From contig JAXLQJ010000014.1 in NCBI GenBank assembly GCA_046331705.1, positions 62,001 through 126,000 of the forward strand: a stretch of DNA of 64,000 nt. The letters run 5' to 3'. The position numbers and the translations under genes are program-made. Below, in pieces: positions 35,987-46,500 of this stretch (its first letter is position 1; the number at the start of each line of letters is the position of its first letter). This DNA is from JADJOY01 sp046331705 [NCBI: bacterium] (GTDB taxonomy: Bacteria > JADJOY01). A model generated the notes under the pieces. The model did no database searches, was not told where the DNA came from, and was given only the letters and a program-made list of their open reading frames with translations.

Positions 35987-38191
35987 ATGTCCCTCGACCG
36001 GGCTCGGCAATCGGTCGCGCGATTGAAGGACCTCGCCGCGGGCCGTGGGCGCGTCGCGGCGCCGCCGCTGGCGCTCGATTCCGCGCTGGCGCTCGAGCTC
36101 TTCGAGTCGCAGCTCCTCGCGCGGCTCGTGGACGTCGAATCCCACGAGCTGCGGGCGCGCAATCAGGGCTTCTACACGATCTGTTCCGCCGGGCACGAAG
36201 GAAACGTGGTGCTGGGTCGTCTCACCGGCCCAACCGACCCTGCCCTGCTCCACTATCGATCGGGTGCGTTCTTCCTGGAGCGAGCCCGCGCCGTGCCGTC
36301 GATCGACGCGGTCCACGATCTCTTGCTCTCTCTCGCGGCGAGCAGCGAGGACCCGATCAGCGGCGGTCGCCACAAGGTGTTCGGCTCGGTGCCGCTCGGC
36401 GTCCCGCCGCAGACATCGACGATCGCGTCGCACCTGCCCAAGGCGGTCGGGCTGGCGGTGGCGCTCGAGCAGGCGCGCCGCCTGGATCGGCCCGCGGCGC
36501 CCGCCGACGCGATCGTGCTGTGCTCGTTCGGGGACGCCTCGCTCAACCATTCGACGGCCCAGGGCGCCCTCAACGCGGCAGCGTGGACCGCGTTCCAGCA
36601 CGTGCCCGTGCCGCTGCTCTTCGTGTGCGAGGACAACGGGCTCGGCATCTCGGTCCGCACCCCGCCGGGCTGGATCGAGGCGCGGATGCGCGCGATGCCG
36701 AACATCCGCTATTTCCAGGCGGACGGCTGCGACCTCGCCGCGGCGTTCACCCGCGCATCGGCGGCGGTCGAGCACGTACGCGTCAAGCGTGCGCCGGCGT
36801 TCTTGCACCTGAGCACGGTTCGGCTGTGGGGCCACGCCGGCTCGGATCTCGACACCGAGTACCGAGGCCCCGAGGAGATCGCCGCCCAGCAGGCGCGCGA
36901 TCCCGTGGCGCTTTGCGCGCAAGCGCTGCTCGACGCGGGTGTCCTCTCCGGCGCCGAGCTCCGGGCCCGCATCGACGCTGCGGAGCAGCGCGTGCGGGCT
37001 GCGTCGGCGCGCGCCGTCGCGGCGCCGAAGCTCGCGACCCGCGAGGAGGTGATGCGCTCGCTGGCGCCGTCGCGTCCCGCGCTGGTCGCCGCCGAGGCGC
37101 GGCGCGCCGGCTACGCGCCGCCGCCCGAGACCGCGGCCAAGCCGAAGCCGATGGGACTCGCCATCCGCGAGGGCCTCCACGATCTGATGCGGAAGCACCC
37201 CGAGATGCTGGTGTTCGGTGAGGACGTGGCGCAGAAGGGCGGCGTCTACGGCGTCACCGTCGGGCTCTGGAAGGCCTTTGGCGCCAAGCGCGTCTTCAAC
37301 ACGCTGCTCGACGAGCAGACCATCCTCGGCATGGCGCTCGGCGCCGGCCAGGCTGGGCTGCTGCCCGTGCCCGAGATCCAATTCCTCGCCTACCTCCACA
37401 ACGCCGAGGACCAGCTTCGCGGCGAGGCGGCGACCCTCTCGTTCTTCTCGAGCGGCCAGCTCACCAACCCGATGGTGGTGCGCATCGCGGGGCTTGGTTA
37501 CCAGAAAGGCTTCGGCGGCCACTTCCACAACGACGATTCGCTGGCGGTGCTTCGCGACCTGCCCGGCGTGATCGTGGCGGTGCCGAGTCGTGGCGACGAC
37601 GCGGTGCGAATCCTGCGCACGCTCCTCGCCCACGCGAGGATCGACGGACGGGTCTGCGTTCTGGTCGAGCCCATCGCGCTCTATCCGGCCAAGGATCTCG
37701 TCGAGCCCAACGACGGCGCCTGGTCGTTTCCGTTCCCGTCGCAGAGCGAGGCCATCGATCTCGGCGAGGTGGGCGTCTACGATCCCGACGCCGCCGAGCT
37801 CTGCGTCTTCACGTACGGCAACGGCGTCCCCATGAGCTTGCGTGTCAAGCACCGGATCGAGCGGGCGCAGGGGACCATCGACTCCGCCACCGCGCCGCGG
37901 GTGCGGGTGGTCGACCTGCGCTGGATCGCCCCGCTTCCGCTGGCGGTGATTCGCGAGCACGCACGTACAGCGCGCGCCGTGCTCACCGTCGACGAGTGCC
38001 GCCACTCGGGGAACGTCGCCGAGGCCATCGGCGCCGCCCTCGCCGAGGACCCATCCACCCGCGGCATCCGGTACGCGCGCGTGTCTTCCGCCGACTCCTT
38101 CATTCCCCTCGCTGCTGCCGCCGACCTCGTGCTGCTGTCCGAAGCCGAGATCGAAGCCACCGCCCGCGAGCTCCTGGCACCCCGACGCTGA
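35987..38191 (+). CDS. fused alpha-beta E1 of a 2-oxo acid dehydrogenase
   Basis: 734 residues: an E1-alpha-like half (1-370) joined to an E1-beta-like half (390-734). TPP motif CSFGDAS (180-185) to EDN (215-217); HKVFGS and SHLPKAVGLAVA are typical of the fused class; the beta half has LVFGEDVAQKGGVYGVT and LLDEQTILGMALGAGQAGL. It follows the regulator by 12 bases and completes the operon. With the split E1 upstream this gives two different E1 enzymes beside a single E2. They may serve different 2-oxo acids. A strong hairpin lies 14 bases after the stop. Confidence 0.9.
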   Translation: MSLDRARQSVARLKDLAAGRGRVAAPPLALDSALALELFESQLLARLVDVESHELRARNQGFYTICSAGHEGNVVLGRLTGPTDPALLHYRSGAFFLERARAVPSIDAVHDLLLSLAASSEDPISGGRHKVFGSVPLGVPPQTSTIASHLPKAVGLAVALEQARRLDRPAAPADAIVLCSFGDASLNHSTAQGALNAAAWTAFQHVPVPLLFVCEDNGLGISVRTPPGWIEARMRAMPNIRYFQADGCDLAAAFTRASAAVEHVRVKRAPAFLHLSTVRLWGHAGSDLDTEYRGPEEIAAQQARDPVALCAQALLDAGVLSGAELRARIDAAEQRVRAASARAVAAPKLATREEVMRSLAPSRPALVAAEARRAGYAPPPETAAKPKPMGLAIREGLHDLMRKHPEMLVFGEDVAQKGGVYGVTVGLWKAFGAKRVFNTLLDEQTILGMALGAGQAGLLPVPEIQFLAYLHNAEDQLRGEAATLSFFSSGQLTNPMVVRIAGLGYQKGFGGHFHNDDSLAVLRDLPGVIVAVPSRGDDAVRILRTLLAHARIDGRVCVLVEPIALYPAKDLVEPNDGAWSFPFPSQSEAIDLGEVGVYDPDAAELCVFTYGNGVPMSLRVKHRIERAQGTIDSATAPRVRVVDLRWIAPLPLAVIREHARTARAVLTVDECRHSGNVAEAIGAALAEDPSTRGIRYARVSSADSFIPLAAAADLVLLSEAEIEATARELLAPRR

Positions 38192-38205
38192 CCCGCGAAC
38201 GGTGC

Positions 38206-38238
38206 GCGGGCGGCCTCCCCCGGTGGGAGACCGCCCGC
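38206..38238. terminator. hairpin between converging genes
   Basis: GCGGGCGGCCTCCC (38206-38219) pairs with GGGAGACCGCCCGC (38225-38238), 13 of 14 pairs, with a five-base loop. There is no clear T run on either side, so it may slow or stop transcription from both directions rather than act as a classic intrinsic terminator. Confidence 0.6.
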
Positions 38239-38283
38239 GTCTTGCCGGCGCGCTCGCGCGCCGGGTGTTGCGCAATCGAGGTC

Positions 38284-41200
38284 TTACTTCGGCCCGGCGA
38301 CCACCCAATCCACGCTGACTTCCTTGTTGGGGCTCGGCACCACCGTCGTCACGCGCTGGATGCCGTTCATCAACCAGAGCTCGAGCCGGCCGTCCTTCTT
38401 GTTCTGGAAGAGCAGGTCGACCTTGCCGTCACCGTCGTAATCCGCCGCGGCGACCACGTGATGCTTGTTGGAGGTCGAGTGGCCGGGCACCAAGGTCGCC
38501 GTGCCCACCCGCGTCACGCCGTTCATGAACCACACCGAGAGCTCGCCCTTGAGATCGACCAGGATGTCCGCCTTGCCGTCGCCGTCGAGATCCGGCGCGG
38601 CCACCGCCTGCGCCTTGCTGGAGGCGGACTTGTCGGGGTTCACGCTCGCCTGACTCGTGGCCACGGCGCCGTTCAGGTAGACGACGTTGAGCGCCATCTT
38701 GCCGGAGCCCTGCCGCAGCACGTCGGGCTTGCCGTCACCGTTGAAGTCGCCGACACCGACCACGCGCAGCGCGGGATCGTTGACCCAGCTCGGCGTCACG
38801 TTGGCTTCGCCGATCTTGGCGTTGCCCTTCATGAACCATTGGCGCAGGGCACCGGTCTTGGTGTTCTGCAACAGCACGTCCGCGCGGCCGTCCCGGTTGA
38901 AGTCGGCGGCGCCGACCACGCGCCAGCCGGCGCCCGGCACCTTGTCGGGGCTGAAGGCGTGCTGGCTCAGCCGCTGCGGTCCGTCCATCCACCACATCAA
39001 GAGCTCGCCGGTGGCGAGGTTCTGCCAGGCGATGTCGGCGTTGCCGTCACCGTCGAAGTCGCTGTTGGCGCCGTCCGCCGGCGTGCTCACGTTGCAGGTG
39101 ATGGTGTAGAGCGCCGGGCTGTCGGGCGCGTTGTGCGTCACGGTGAGCAAGGCGCTGTACGAGCCGGCCATCGGCGCGGTGCACTGGAACGTGATCTCCT
39201 TCGGCTGGGCACCATTCTGGATCTGGAAGGAGCTCGGGCTGGTGAGGATGATCTCGGGATCGCCATCGATCTGCACGTCGCTCACCACCAGCGTCTGGTC
39301 GGCGGACTCGGCGACCATCACGTCGCCGGCCGTGGTCACGAACGGACTGGTCGCCAAGGGGATCGTCGAGCCCGGGACGGGGTCGGACTCGTAGGCCGGC
39401 GTGGGAACGGCCGTGACGGTGCACACGATCGGATAACTCGTGGGGCTGCCATCGGCGTTGTGGGTCACGATGAGCGCGGCGGTGTACTCGCCGACCTCGC
39501 TCGCGCTGCACGCGACCGTGATGTCTTGCGCCGCGCCACCATCGGGGATCTGGAACGAGGACGAGGTCACCAGGCTGATCTCCGGCTGACCGAAGACCGC
39601 CACGCTGCTCGCCACCAGCGCCGCCGTGCCGGTCTCGGACACGTGCACGCGGATCGAATCCGAGGCGCCCACCACGGCACCGAGCGTGAGCTGCGAGCCG
39701 GGCGCGGGAATCGAGCCGTAGCCCGGCGCGGGCGCCGCGCCGACGTTGCACACCACGGGGTACGTGGCGGGGCTGCCGTCGGCGTTGTGGGTCACCGTCA
39801 GCGTCGCCGTGAAGGCTCCCACCTGACTCGAGGCGCACTGCACCGTGACGTCCTCGGCGGCGCCGCCGTCGGCGATCTGGAACGAGGACGGCGTGACCAG
39901 CGTGATCTCGGGATCGCCGCTCACGGCCACGTTGCTCACCACCAGCGCCGCGGTGCCGGCCTCGGACACCTCGACGCTGGTGGAGTCGGACCCGCCCGTC
40001 ACCGCGCTCAAGGTGAGCTGCGATCCGGACGCAGGGCTCGAAGCGTAGGCCGGCGCCGGCGCCGCGCTCACGTTGCACACGATCGGGTAGGTCGCCGGGC
40101 TGCCCACGGCGTTGTGGGTCACGGTCAAGGTCGCGGTGTACTGCCCGACCTGCGTCGCGCTGCATTCGACGGTGACGTCTTGGGCCGCGCCGCCGTCGGC
40201 GATCTGGAAGGAGCTGGGCGTCACGAGCGCGATCTCCGGATCACCGGCGACCGCGACGTTGCTCACCACCAGCGCCGCCGTGCCGGTCTCGGAGACGTGC
40301 ACGCTGGCGGAATCGGTCGCCGCGACCACGGCGGCGAGCGTGACCTGCGAACCGGGCGCGGGGGTCGAGTCGTAGCCGGGCGCCGGCGCCGCGCTGACGT
40401 TGCACACGACCGGATAGGTCGCCGGGCCACCGGTGGCGTTGTGGGTCACCGTGAGCGTCGCCGTGTACTGGCCGACCTGGTTCGAGCTGCACGCGACGGT
40501 GACGTCCTGAGCGAGGCCGCCGTCGGCGATCTGGAACGAGCTGGAAGTCGTGAGCGTGATCTCGGGATCACCGCTCACCGCGACGTTGCTCACCACCAGC
40601 GCGGCCGTGCCGGTCTCCGACACCTGCACGCTCGCCGAGTCCGAGGCTCCGGTCACGGCACTCAGCGTGAGCTGCGAACCCGGCGCGGGGCTCGAGCCAT
40701 AGCCTGGGGCGGGCACGGGCGCCACGCCGCAGGTCACCGGATAGGACGCGGGGCTGCCCGGACCGTTGTGGGTCACCGTGAGAGTCGCGGTGAACTGGCC
40801 GACCGACTGCGACGAGCACTCGACCGTGATGGTGTGTGATGGGCCGCCATCGGCGATCTGGAACGAGCTGGCGGTCTGGAGCGCGATCTCGGGATCGCCG
40901 CTCACGGCGACGTTGCTCACCACCAGCGCGGTGTTGCCGGTCTCCGACACCACCACGTCGCTGGAGGTCGGCGTTCCGGCCAACGTGCTCATCGCGAGCG
41001 TGCTGGACGGCGCCGGCGTCGAGTCGTAGCCGGCCACCGGGATCGGGGACACGTCGCAGGTCACCGGATAGCTCTCGGGACTTCCGGTCGCGTCGTGCGT
41101 GACCGTCAACGTCGCGGCGTACTGGCCGGCGTTCGGCGACGAGCAGGCGACGGTGATGGTCTCGGACGCTCCACCGTCGGCGATCTGGAACGAGGTCGCG

Positions 41201-43311
41201 GTGGTGAGCGAGATCTCGGGGTCACCCGCTAGCGCCACGGAGCTCACCGTCAGCGTGGCGTTGCCGGTCTCCGAGACCACGACGTCGGTGCTCGTGGACG
41301 ACTCGGCCTGGACGCTCATCGCGAGCGTGCTGCCGGACACCGGGCTGGACGCGTAGCCGGGGGCCGGCGGCGGCGTCACGTCGCAGGTCACCGCGTAGGT
41401 CGACGGGCTGCTGCCGCCGGTGTGGGCCACGGTCAAGGTCGCGGTGAAGTGACCGGTCGAAACCGAGGTGCAGTCCACCTGGATGGCCACGGGCGCGCCG
41501 CCGTCGGGAACGGTGAACGAGGTCGGCGTGGCCAGCGAGAGCGCGGCATCGCCGCTCAACCCGACGAACGAGACGACGAGGTCGTCGGTGCCCGTCTCGG
41601 AGATCGAGACCGACCCGCTGCCCGAGGAGCCCGCGTACGCCGCGATCGCCACCGTCGAGCCCGGCACCGGGTTGGACGCGAATCCCGCGATGCGATTCGA
41701 CTCGTATGCACCGCTGTCGCAGGTCGTGGCCACGGGAAGCGGACGCGCGACGCCGCGCTCGTCGACCGACGACACCGGCGCGCTGGAGCACACCGTCGCG
41801 TTGCCGGCGCCGATGGCGGCACTGCCGGCGCCGAGCGGCACCACCAGCAGCCCCGTGGGCCCACCGTCGTAGACCGGAGCTTCGAGCTGAGGATCGCCCA
41901 CCGGCATGGCCGCGGGACCGGCGCCGCAGCTCGCCGCCGGGTATTGAAGGTTGCCGTCACCGTTGTTGTTGGTGAGCGCCGTGGGACCGCACCCGAGGGT
42001 GCCGATGCCGTCGGCGACGATCGTGTTGAGCGCGGTGAAGACGCCGTCGTTCCACACGTTGGCGCCGCCGTAGGAGGTCGACACGACGGTGTTTCCCGAC
42101 ACGGTCACGTTGCGGGTCTCGATCTTCGATCCCGAGGGGTTCCAGATGCCGCCGCCGGAGAGGCTGGCGGTGTTGCCGGTGATCGTGGTGTTGGTGAGGT
42201 GCGCCAGGATCGAGCTCGACGCCTTGTTCGTGAAGGCGCCGCCACTACGGGCCGCGCTGTTCCCGAGCAACGTCGAGGCGATGACGTGAAGCTGGCCGAC
42301 GTTGTAGATGCCGCCGCCGTAGCCCTGGCTGATTCCCGGGCCGTTCGCCTGGTTGTCCTCGATGAGCGTGTTGCTCACGACGGTCGCCACCGCGGCCGCC
42401 GCGTTGAAGATCGCGCCGCCCTGGCCGGCGGTCGCGACGTTCGAATCGAACGTCGAGAGCGAGACGGTCAAGCCCCCGCTCTCCGCGAGGGCGTTGTAGA
42501 CGGCGCCGCCACCCTTGGTGCCGCCCGAGTTCGCCGAGGTATTGCCGAGGAAGGTCGACTGATCGATCGAGGCGCTGCCGGTGCCAGATCCGGAGAGGTA
42601 GAGGGCGCCGCCGCCGCCCGAGGCCGAGTTGTCGGTGAAGATGCTGCCGCTCACCACCACGTCGGAGCTGGTGACCGAGACCCACACCGCGCCGCCGTCC
42701 CCAGCGGAGGCGGCGTTGTTCGTGAACGAGACGCCGTGGAGCTTGAGATCGCCGACCGAGCTCGAGATCGCGCCGCCCGTCGACGAGGTCGCGGTGTTGC
42801 CATCGAAGACGCAGTCGTGGAGGTCCAGGTCACCATTCGCGTTGAGGATCGCGCCGCCGCCCGCATCGCGACCGTTCTGGAGCGTGAGGTCGCGCAGCGT
42901 CACGGCTCCACCCGTGACGTGGAGGATGCGCAGGCTTCGCCCCACGCCACCGCCGTCGATGACGACGGGGCCGTCGATCTCCACCGACTCGGCGATGGGG
43001 AGCTCGGCTCCGGTCAGCGTGATCGAGGAGACGCCGGAGAACTGGATGACGTCGACGGTCGGAAGCGCGCTGCCGGCCACGCAATCGCCGTAGGTCGCGG
43101 CGTTGGCCGCAGCGTTCGCGAGAGCCTCGCGCAGCGTGCACCCACCGTCGCTGCCGTTGGCGGTGTCGGACGAGGAGTTGACGACGATCGTCGCCGCGGG
43201 TGCGGGCGCCGCCCACAGCAGTGCCGAGAGCAAGGCCATCGCACTCGCCACCGCACCACGCCGCGCCCACGAGCTACCCGAACAGAGAAATCGCCGTCCT
43301 GAAGCGTTCAT
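38284..43311 (-). CDS. giant secreted protein: CSLREA beta-helix, 8 choice-of-anchor repeats, FG-GAP end
   Basis: 1675 residues from ATG at 43311 (a GTG five codons earlier is possible). A signal peptide ends WAAPAPAA. A CSLREA segment (GGCTLREALANA) is followed by a right-handed beta-helix (to about 530) of coils such as GGGAILNANGDLDLHDCVFD. Eight tandem choice-of-anchor Ig-like repeats of about 100 residues follow, each with 'xYxSxPxPGS', 'SETG' and 'SFQIADGG'. The last 260 residues hold five FG-GAP/VCBS calcium-binding repeats (e.g. DFNGDGKPDVLRQ; DYDGDGKVDLLFQ). This is an extracellular or surface protein; no protease or sortase motif is seen. It is a paralogue of the adjacent gene at 43598. 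Confidence 0.93.
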   Translation of the reverse strand: MNASGRRFLCSGSSWARRGAVASAMALLSALLWAAPAPAATIVVNSSSDTANGSDGGCTLREALANAAANAATYGDCVAGSALPTVDVIQFSGVSSITLTGAELPIAESVEIDGPVVIDGGGVGRSLRILHVTGGAVTLRDLTLQNGRDAGGGAILNANGDLDLHDCVFDGNTATSSTGGAISSSVGDLKLHGVSFTNNAASAGDGGAVWVSVTSSDVVVSGSIFTDNSASGGGGALYLSGSGTGSASIDQSTFLGNTSANSGGTKGGGAVYNALAESGGLTVSLSTFDSNVATAGQGGAIFNAAAAVATVVSNTLIEDNQANGPGISQGYGGGIYNVGQLHVIASTLLGNSAARSGGAFTNKASSSILAHLTNTTITGNTASLSGGGIWNPSGSKIETRNVTVSGNTVVSTSYGGANVWNDGVFTALNTIVADGIGTLGCGPTALTNNNGDGNLQYPAASCGAGPAAMPVGDPQLEAPVYDGGPTGLLVVPLGAGSAAIGAGNATVCSSAPVSSVDERGVARPLPVATTCDSGAYESNRIAGFASNPVPGSTVAIAAYAGSSGSGSVSISETGTDDLVVSFVGLSGDAALSLATPTSFTVPDGGAPVAIQVDCTSVSTGHFTATLTVAHTGGSSPSTYAVTCDVTPPPAPGYASSPVSGSTLAMSVQAESSTSTDVVVSETGNATLTVSSVALAGDPEISLTTATSFQIADGGASETITVACSSPNAGQYAATLTVTHDATGSPESYPVTCDVSPIPVAGYDSTPAPSSTLAMSTLAGTPTSSDVVVSETGNTALVVSNVAVSGDPEIALQTASSFQIADGGPSHTITVECSSQSVGQFTATLTVTHNGPGSPASYPVTCGVAPVPAPGYGSSPAPGSQLTLSAVTGASDSASVQVSETGTAALVVSNVAVSGDPEITLTTSSSFQIADGGLAQDVTVACSSNQVGQYTATLTVTHNATGGPATYPVVCNVSAAPAPGYDSTPAPGSQVTLAAVVAATDSASVHVSETGTAALVVSNVAVAGDPEIALVTPSSFQIADGGAAQDVTVECSATQVGQYTATLTVTHNAVGSPATYPIVCNVSAAPAPAYASSPASGSQLTLSAVTGGSDSTSVEVSEAGTAALVVSNVAVSGDPEITLVTPSSFQIADGGAAEDVTVQCASSQVGAFTATLTVTHNADGSPATYPVVCNVGAAPAPGYGSIPAPGSQLTLGAVVGASDSIRVHVSETGTAALVASSVAVFGQPEISLVTSSSFQIPDGGAAQDITVACSASEVGEYTAALIVTHNADGSPTSYPIVCTVTAVPTPAYESDPVPGSTIPLATSPFVTTAGDVMVAESADQTLVVSDVQIDGDPEIILTSPSSFQIQNGAQPKEITFQCTAPMAGSYSALLTVTHNAPDSPALYTITCNVSTPADGANSDFDGDGNADIAWQNLATGELLMWWMDGPQRLSQHAFSPDKVPGAGWRVVGAADFNRDGRADVLLQNTKTGALRQWFMKGNAKIGEANVTPSWVNDPALRVVGVGDFNGDGKPDVLRQGSGKMALNVVYLNGAVATSQASVNPDKSASSKAQAVAAPDLDGDGKADILVDLKGELSVWFMNGVTRVGTATLVPGHSTSNKHHVVAAADYDGDGKVDLLFQNKKDGRLELWLMNGIQRVTTVVPSPNKEVSVDWVVAGPK
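39065..41710 (-). repeat. 8 tandem choice-of-anchor repeats in the first giant gene
   Basis: Eight in-frame units of roughly 300-330 bases. Adjacent units are similar enough that 'TCCTTCCAGATCGCCGACGG'-like blocks recur, but they have diverged. Copies 4-7 are closest to each other, which suggests recent internal duplication. Confidence 0.8.
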
Positions 43312-43597
43312 GCGCCCCCCCAACACGGTGGCCGCCCGCCAGCGGCCACTTGCCGATGTTCGACCACCCGATCCTGGGTCGATGTCCCGATGCGCCGGCG
43401 CGGGAGTCGCGCCCGAGCATCCAATGAATCGGCAAAACGCCCGGAGAGCTTGAAGGGACGCGAAAGCGAAATCGTTCGCTTCCGATGGGTTACGCGCGAC
43501 AGCTCGAGCCCGTTACCCGGAGACGACCGCGCCAAAAAAAAACCGGGCCCCGCGCAATGGCGCGAGGCCCGTAGGTGAAGCGCGAGACCGAGGCGTG
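43312..43597. other. intergenic region between the two giant genes
   Basis: 286 bases. It holds the terminator of the second giant gene at 43534-43571 and must contain the promoter of the first. No other feature recognised. Confidence 0.5.
43534..43571 (-). terminator. intrinsic terminator after the second giant gene
   Basis: On the minus strand CGGGCCTCGCGC (43571-43560) pairs with GCGCGGGGCCCG (43555-43544), 11 of 12 pairs around a four-base loop, followed directly by a C and nine T residues (43542-43534). It lies 27 bases after the stop of the gene at 43598. Confidence 0.9.
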
Positions 43598-46500
43598 TTA
43601 CCGCGGCGCGACCACCACCCAATCCGTGCTGACTTCCTTGCTCGGGCTCGGCACCACGCTCGAGATCCGGTTGATCCCGTTCATGAACCAGAGCTCGAGC
43701 TTGCCGTCCTTCTTGCTCTGGAAGAGCAGGTCCGCCTTGCCGTCGCCGTTGTAGTCGGCGGTCCCCACCACTCGATACTTGGTAGTCGTCGGGTTCGCCG
43801 GCACGAGGTTGGCCGTGCCGATCCGCTTGATCCCATCCATGAACCACACCGAGAGCTGACCCTCGAGGGTGAAGAGGATGTCGGGCTTGCCGTCACCGTT
43901 GAGGTCCGGGCAGCCCACGCTCTGGGTCTTGGTGGCCTTCGCCTTCTCCGGATTGAGGTAGGCCTGCTTGGTGGCCACCGCACCGTTCAGGAACACCACG
44001 TTCAGCGGCATCTGGCCGGGCTGCTGGCGCAGCACGTCGGGCTTGCCGTCGCCGTTGAAGTCACCCACGCCGACGACCTCGAGTCCGGCGTCGGCCACCG
44101 AGGCCGGCGTCACGTTGGCCTCGCCGGTCTTGAGATAGCCCTTCATGTACCAGATCCGGAGCGCGCCGGTGGTGCCGTTCCGCAGCAACAGATCCGCGCG
44201 CCCGTCCTGATTGAAATCGGCGGAGCCCGCGACCTTCCAGCCCACCGGCACCTGGCCCGGGTTCAGCGAGTGCTGGCTCAGCCGCTGCGAGCCGTTCATG
44301 AACCACACGAGCACGTCGCCCGTGGCGACGTTCTGCCACATCATGTCGGCGTTGCCGTCCGCGTCGAAGTCGCCGCCCACGGCTTGCTGAACCGAGCTCA
44401 CGTTGCAGCTGATCGTGTAGCTGGCGGGGCTGCCGGCGGCGTTGTGCGTCACGGTGAGCGTGGCGCTGAACGAGCCCTCCACCGCCGAGGTGCACTGGAA
44501 GGTGATGTCCTGCGGCGCGGTGCCGTCGGGGATCGTGAACGACGCCGCGCTGGTGAGGATGATCTCCGGATCGCCGCTCATCGCGACGTTGCTCACCGTG
44601 AGATTGGCGCTGCCGGCCTCCGACACGGTCACCTGGCCGCCGGCGGTGACCAGCGGGCTGGTGATGAGCGGGATCGTCGAGCCGGGATTTGGGCTGGACG
44701 CGTAGCCGGGGGTGGGGACCGCCGTCACGTTGCACTGGATCGGATACGTGGCTGGGCTGCCGTTCGCGTTGTGCGTGACCGTGAGCGTGCCGTTGAACTG
44801 GCCGGTCTGACTCGACAGGCACTGCACCGTCACCGACTGCGATGGGCCGCCGTTCACGATCTGGAACGATGCTGCGCTGGTGCGCGAAAGCGCCGCCGAA
44901 CCGCTCACCGCCACGCTCGAGACCGAGAGCGTTGCGCTGCCGGTCTCGGAAACGGTGACGGTCGCGCTGCCCGCGACGTTCGGCGTGGTGCCGATGGTGA
45001 GGGTGGTACCCGCGCCCGGGCTCGAGCCGTAGCCAGGCGTGGGCTGTGCGGCGACGTCGCACTGGATGGGATAGGTCGCGGGGCTGCCGGTGGCGTTGTG
45101 CGTCACCGTCAAGGTGCCGGTGAACTGACCGGCCTGGGCCGACGAGCACTGGACGGTGATGTTCTGCGACGGGCCGCCGTCCACGATCTGGAACGACGAC
45201 GACGAGGTCAAGGTCAACGGCGCGTCGCCCGTGACCGCCACGTTGCTCACCGAGAGCGTCGCCGTGCCGGTCTCGGACACCACGACGTTGGTCGCGGTGG
45301 CCACCCCGGCCGAGGTGCTCAGCGTGAGCGTGGCGCCGGGATTCGGGTTCGAGCCGTAGCCGGGCGCGGGTGCGGCGCTCACGTCGCAGGTGATCGGGTA
45401 GCTGGCTGGACTACCGGCGGCGTTGTGAGTGACGGTGAGGGTCGCGGTGTACTGGCCGATCTGGCTGGCCGAGCACTGCACCGTGATGTCCTGCGAGTTT
45501 CCGCCGTCGGAGATCTGGAACGAGCTGGCGGTGGTCAGCGTGATCTCCGGGTCGCCAGTCACCGCGACGTTGGTGACGTTCAGCGTGGCGCTACCGGTCT
45601 CGGACACCGTGACGCTGGTGGAGGTCGGGGTGTTCGCGGTGGTCGCGAGCGGCAGCGTCGTGCCCGGCGCGGGGCTCGAGCCATAGCCGGGCGTGGGCAC
45701 CGCGCTGACGTTGCACTGGATCGGGTAGGTCGCCGGGCTGCCGCTCGCGTTGTGCGTCACCGTGAGGGTGCCGGTGTACTGGCCGACTTGCGCCGACGAG
45801 CACTGCACCGTGATGGTCTGATCGAGGCCGCCATCGGCGATCTGGAACGAGCTCGCCGTCGTGAGCGTGAGCGGGGCGTCGCCGGTGACGGCGACGCTGC
45901 TCACGTCGAGGGGCGCGTCGCCGGTCTCGGAAACCACCACGTTGGTGGTGGTGGGCGTGCCGGCGGTGGTGCCGAGGGTGAGCGTCGAGCCGGGTGTGGG
46001 GTTCGAGCCGTAGCCGGGCGCAGGGGCCGAGACGTCGCAGGTGATCGGATACGTGGCCGGGCTGCCCGCGGCGTTGTGCGTGACCGTGAGCGTGCCGGTG
46101 TACTGGCCGGCCTGATTCGACGAGCACTGCACGGTGACGGTCTGGTCGAGGCCGCCGTCGGCGATCTGGAACGAGCTCGCCGTGGTGAGCGAAAGCTCGG
46201 GATCACCGGTGACCGCGACGTTGGTGACGTCGAGCGGCGCGTTGCCGGTCTCCGACACGATCACGTCCGTGGTCGCTGGCGTGCCGGTGCTGGCGGTGAT
46301 GGGGAGCGACGAGCCGGGCACCGGGTTCGAGCCGTAGCCGGGCGTGGGGCCCTGCGTGACGTTGCAGTCGATGGTGTAAGTGGCCGGGCTCCCCGGTGCG
46401 TCATGGGTGATCGTGAGCGTCGAGGAATACGGACCGGCGATCGCCGAGGAGCACTGCACGTCGACGTTGGTCGGAGCGGCGTTCGCGGTCTGCGTGAACG

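Noticed and set aside
35258-38308. A 1016-codon minus-strand open frame
   Set aside because: Antisense of the regulator and fused E1 genes; low-complexity Arg/His-rich translation caused by GC bias.
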